Source of the DNA: Rhodococcus opacus
GTDB lineage: Bacteria; Actinomycetota; Actinomycetes; Mycobacteriales; Mycobacteriaceae
Direction: 5' to 3'
DNA: 64,000 bases
Assembly (NCBI RefSeq): GCF_012396235.1
Contig: NZ_JAAXPA010000002.1
Location: forward strand, 1 to 64,000
Positions 61,076 to 64,000 of the stretch are shown here, one piece after another. The notes beneath the pieces are model-generated. The model did no database searches. It saw only the letters and a program-made list of their open reading frames with translations, and had not been told where the DNA came from. The first letter of the stretch is position 1. Every line of letters starts with the position of its first letter. Both the position numbers and the translations under genes were made by a program.

Positions 61076-62530
61076 TTACGCGAAGCCGACGTACTTGGTC
61101 TCGAGGTACTCCTCGATGCCTTCGGTGCCGCCTTCGCTGCCGAGGCCGGACTGCTTGACTCCACCGAACGGCGCGGCGACGTCGGAGATCACTCCCCGGT
61201 TGACGCCGACCATGCCGCTCTCGAGCTTGTCGGCGACGCGGAACGCACGGTCGACGTTCTGTGTGTAGATGTATGCGGCGAGACCGTATTCGGTGTCGTT
61301 GGCGGCGGCGACGCCCTCGGCCTCGGTGTCGAAACCGGTGATCGCGGCGACGGGTCCGAAGATCTCCTCGCGGACGATGCGCGCGTTGGCGGGCACCTCG
61401 TCGAGGACGGTGGGCTGGAAGAAGTAGCCGGGACCGTCGACGGACTTGCCGCCGGTGCGGACCCGGGCGCCCGCGGCGACGGCGTCGTCGACGAGGGACG
61501 CCACGTTGCGGCGCTGCTTCTCGTTGACGAGGGGGCCGACGTTGGTGCCGTCCTCGCTGCCCGGTCCGACGGTGAGTGCGGCGATCCGGTCGGTGAGCTT
61601 GGTGGTGAATTCCTCGCGCACCGAGTTGGCCACGATCAGGCGGTTGGCGGCGGTGCAGGCCTCGCCGCCGTTGCGCATCTTCGCGGCCATCGCGCCCTCG
61701 ACCGCGGCGTCGATGTCGGCGTCGTCGAACACCACGAACGGGGCGTTGCCGCCGAGTTCCATCGAGGTGCGCAGCACCTGCTGGGCGGACTGCTCGATGA
61801 GGATCTTGCCGACCCGGGTGGATCCGGTGAACGTCACCTTCCGCAGCCGCGGATCCGCGAGCAGCGGTTCGGTGACGGCGGCGGCGTTCGACGCGGGCAG
61901 CACCGACAGCACACCGGCGGGCAGGCCTGCCTCGGCGAAGATCTCGGCGAGCAGCAGCATGGTGAGCGGGGTGTCCTCGGCGGGCTTGACGATGATCGTG
62001 CAGCCGGCGGCGAGCGCGGGGCCGATCTTGCGGGTGCCCATCGCGAGCGGGAAGTTCCACGGCGTGACGGCCAGGGTGGGTCCGACCGGAACCTTGGTGA
62101 CCATGATCCGTCCGCTGCCGGACGGTGACGTGGTGTAGCGGCCCTGGATGCGGACGGCTTCCTCGCTGAACCAGCGCAGGAACTCGGCGCCGTAGTTCAC
62201 CTCGCCGCGGCTTTCCGGCAGGGCCTTGCCCATCTCCATCGTCATCAGCAGCGCGAGGTCGTCGGTGCGCTCGATGACCTTCTCCCACGCCGAGCGCAGG
62301 ATGATCGACCGCTGCCGCGGCGCGGTCGCCGCCCATTCCTCCTGGACCGCCGCGGCGGAGTCCAGTGCGCGCATCGCGTCCTTGCCACCGGCATCGGCGA
62401 CGTCGGCGATCAGGGTTCCGGTGGCCGGGTCGTAGACCGGGAACGTGCCGCCGTCGATCGGGTCGGTCTGGGCGCCGTCGATCCACAGACCGGTGGGCAG
62501 GGTGGCGCGGAGCCGTTCGAAATCAGTCAT
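61076..62530 (-). CDS. gabD: Succinate-semialdehyde / aminoaldehyde dehydrogenase, copy 2
   Basis: The 484-residue dehydrogenase is a close paralog of 30728-32194: [49 protein letters not shown] and the Cys in [13 protein letters not shown]. Here it follows a copper amine oxidase with an eight-base overlap. It probably oxidises the aldehyde made by that enzyme, such as 4-aminobutanal, or succinate semialdehyde further on. ATG 62530 overlaps the amine oxidase stop region. Confidence 0.94.
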   Translation of the reverse strand: MTDFERLRATLPTGLWIDGAQTDPIDGGTFPVYDPATGTLIADVADAGGKDAMRALDSAAAVQEEWAATAPRQRSIILRSAWEKVIERTDDLALLMTMEMGKALPESRGEVNYGAEFLRWFSEEAVRIQGRYTTSPSGSGRIMVTKVPVGPTLAVTPWNFPLAMGTRKIGPALAAGCTIIVKPAEDTPLTMLLLAEIFAEAGLPAGVLSVLPASNAAAVTEPLLADPRLRKVTFTGSTRVGKILIEQSAQQVLRTSMELGGNAPFVVFDDADIDAAVEGAMAAKMRNGGEACTAANRLIVANSVREEFTTKLTDRIAALTVGPGSEDGTNVGPLVNEKQRRNVASLVDDAVAAGARVRTGGKSVDGPGYFFQPTVLDEVPANARIVREEIFGPVAAITGFDTEAEGVAAANDTEYGLAAYIYTQNVDRAFRVADKLESGMVGVNRGVISDVAAPFGGVKQSGLGSEGGTEGIEEYLETKYVGFA

Positions 62531-64000
62531 TGGAGTCCTCGTGGTGGGAATGGTGGTGATCGCACGCCTCCGGGGTGGGGGCGACGTCGAGGGCGGGGTT
62601 GCGGTCGAAGAATCCGACCGGCTTCAGCCAGAAGGACACGGTGTCCGCAGGCATGATCGGCCAGTCCTCCGGCCGGGGAATGTGGTGGATACCGAACGTG
62701 TACCAGAGCACCACGTCGGTGTTCTCGATCGGGCGGTCGGCCGCGGTCCAGGCGGGAAGTCCGTGATCGACCTTGCTCTGGTTCACGAATTCCCCGGCAG
62801 GCCAGCGCTCGTCGGGTGAGTTGGGCGTCACCCAGACGGTGTGGCCGATCGCACCGGTGCGCTGGAAGATCGGCGACGCCGGGTCGAACATCGACGGGAT
62901 CGCGCCGCCGGGAACGAGCTTGTAGGCGGGGGCGGTGCCGAGGCCGGTGGTCGTGTTGTCGTTGACCACCTTCCACGCCCGCTGGCTCTGCCAGTCGAAG
63001 TCCTGTCGGCCCTCGAGTTCGGTGCGCAGCGGGGTGTTCTTCTGGCGCAGCGCGAGACCCAGAGGGTTGTCCGGGCCCATCGGCACCACTTCGGTCTCGG
63101 TCGCGTACACCGTGTTCTCGGTGCCGTCCACGTCGAGATCGAGGCGGGCGACCAGGAAGTGCTGGTGGAACGGCGCGTACGTGCGGTTGTCGACGAGCGT
63201 CCCGCTGGGGTGCTCCCCGCCTTCCGGGAAGTGGCTGACCACCATGATCCCGGTGGCGCGGACCTCGCATTCGATGTTGCCGTCCTGGTAGAACCGCCAG
63301 TAGACGAGATATTCGTAGTTCGCGACCGTCACGTGTGTCGACACCGTCAGCCGCCGCATGCGGCGCACCTCGGCGCCCGCATCGTGGTCGACGTGCTTCC
63401 AGAGGACGGCGTTGTCCTCCTCGTGGATACAGATCGCGTTCTCGATCGTGAACGGCACACCGTGGCTGTCGTGGAGTACGGCGTCGAGATACCGGATCTC
63501 GCCCAGGCAGTCGCAGCCCAGGGTGAGTGACGTGGTCATGAACCCGATGCCCCACTCGCCGATGTCGAAGGCGGTGCGGCGGTAGTGATCGGTGCTGGTG
63601 TCGCGATACGGCACCGCCATTTCCGCGAACGACATCCGGTTCGCGATCGAGCGCACCCGGCCGTTGTCGTTGTAGGTCACCGCGTGCAGGGTCATGCCCT
63701 CGCGGTAGTTGAACCCCACCCGCAGTGACCAGTTCTGCCACTCGAGCTTGTTGCCCTCGAGCGTGAACGACGGTCCCTCCGGCTGGACGATGTCCAACGG
63801 CTTCAGCGGCGGCCGCGTGCTCGCGTCGCGGATCCGTTCCGGGATGTGCCGGGGCACGTACTCGCCCATGACCTCGGGACGTTCGACGCTGAACGTGTCC
63901 TCGATCTCGAGCAGTTCCATCTTGTTGACGTCGATCACACAGTGGAAACCGTTGACCGGGCCCGCGTACGGGTTGGCGCCCTCGGCCGCCCGGACCCAGG
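62523..64000 (-). CDS. Copper-containing primary amine oxidase, N-terminus beyond the window
   Basis: The last 492 codons of a copper amine oxidase are present. The TPQ-forming Tyr is in VANYEYLVYW (Tyr codon 63317-63315). The catalytic base Asp is in AFDIGEWGIGF, copper His are in APFHQHFLVARLDLD, and the third His is in FGIHHIPRPEDWP. The tail is His-rich (DHHHSHHEDSND). It oxidises primary amines to aldehyde, ammonia and hydrogen peroxide. With agu genes nearby, putrescine or agmatine is a likely substrate. The start lies outside the window. Confidence 0.94.
   Translation of the reverse strand, partial: WVRAAEGANPYAGPVNGFHCVIDVNKMELLEIEDTFSVERPEVMGEYVPRHIPERIRDASTRPPLKPLDIVQPEGPSFTLEGNKLEWQNWSLRVGFNYREGMTLHAVTYNDNGRVRSIANRMSFAEMAVPYRDTSTDHYRRTAFDIGEWGIGFMTTSLTLGCDCLGEIRYLDAVLHDSHGVPFTIENAICIHEEDNAVLWKHVDHDAGAEVRRMRRLTVSTHVTVANYEYLVYWRFYQDGNIECEVRATGIMVVSHFPEGGEHPSGTLVDNRTYAPFHQHFLVARLDLDVDGTENTVYATETEVVPMGPDNPLGLALRQKNTPLRTELEGRQDFDWQSQRAWKVVNDNTTTGLGTAPAYKLVPGGAIPSMFDPASPIFQRTGAIGHTVWVTPNSPDERWPAGEFVNQSKVDHGLPAWTAADRPIENTDVVLWYTFGIHHIPRPEDWPIMPADTVSFWLKPVGFFDRNPALDVAPTPEACDHHHSHHEDSND

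Overview
The window is high-GC actinobacterial DNA, most likely from Rhodococcus or a close mycolata relative. The evidence is gene content and gene order. Two blocks keep the order known from Mycobacterium tuberculosis. Block 1 matches Rv0357c-Rv0361: purA, an Rv0358-like protein, an M50 peptidase, a DUF3151 protein and an Rv0361-like membrane protein. Block 2 matches Rv0946c-Rv0959: pgi, chorismate mutase, uvrD1/pcrA, M23 peptidase, sucC-sucD, DUF5336, DUF6350/PerM, purN-purH and a MoxR-VWA pair. No rRNA, tRNA, CRISPR array, prophage or insertion sequence was seen.

Layout. 1-13.1 kb: block 1, split by about 9 kb of accessory genes. These are a FUSC protein, a CDF metal exporter with a textbook metalloregulator operator inside its promoter, a WYL regulator divergent from a PNPOx protein, a thiolase, and an HxlR-controlled MFS pump beside a soluble molybdopterin oxidoreductase/FNR-like reductase/DUF6510 cassette. 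13.1-29 kb: single metabolic genes, namely ogt, phoD, a MocR regulator, an alpha-methylacyl-CoA racemase, SDRs, two tandem type-B carboxylesterases, a disulfide reductase, NDH-2, a WS/DGAT-like acyltransferase and a degenerate ApbE-like protein. 29-46.7 kb: block 2 central metabolism (pgi, SSADH, chorismate mutase, UvrD1, succinyl-CoA synthetase, purine genes). 46.8-52.3 kb: envelope and small regulatory genes inserted between purH and the MoxR gene. 52.3-55.7 kb: MoxR/VWA. 55.8-64 kb: a polyamine catabolic locus (agmatine deiminase, N-carbamoylputrescine amidase, TetR regulator, amino acid/amine permease, universal stress protein, SSADH, copper amine oxidase).

How the genes work together. 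The last locus encodes a plausible route from agmatine through N-carbamoylputrescine and putrescine to the aminoaldehyde and onward to succinate, which would meet SucCD. The early cassette looks like a cytosolic Mo-cofactor redox enzyme with its own reductase.

The most unusual signals are non-coding. (1) A complete ribosome-mediated attenuator lies upstream of the chorismate mutase gene: a leader ORF rich in Trp, Phe and Tyr, competing hairpins and a T-tailed terminator. (2) A second leader ORF plus terminator precedes a small STAS-like gene. (3) Five 40-bp palindromes in two related sequence families mostly overlap or abut gene ends, and one lies in frame inside an acyltransferase gene. (4) Several operators sit precisely on recognisable promoters, two of which predict leaderless mRNAs.
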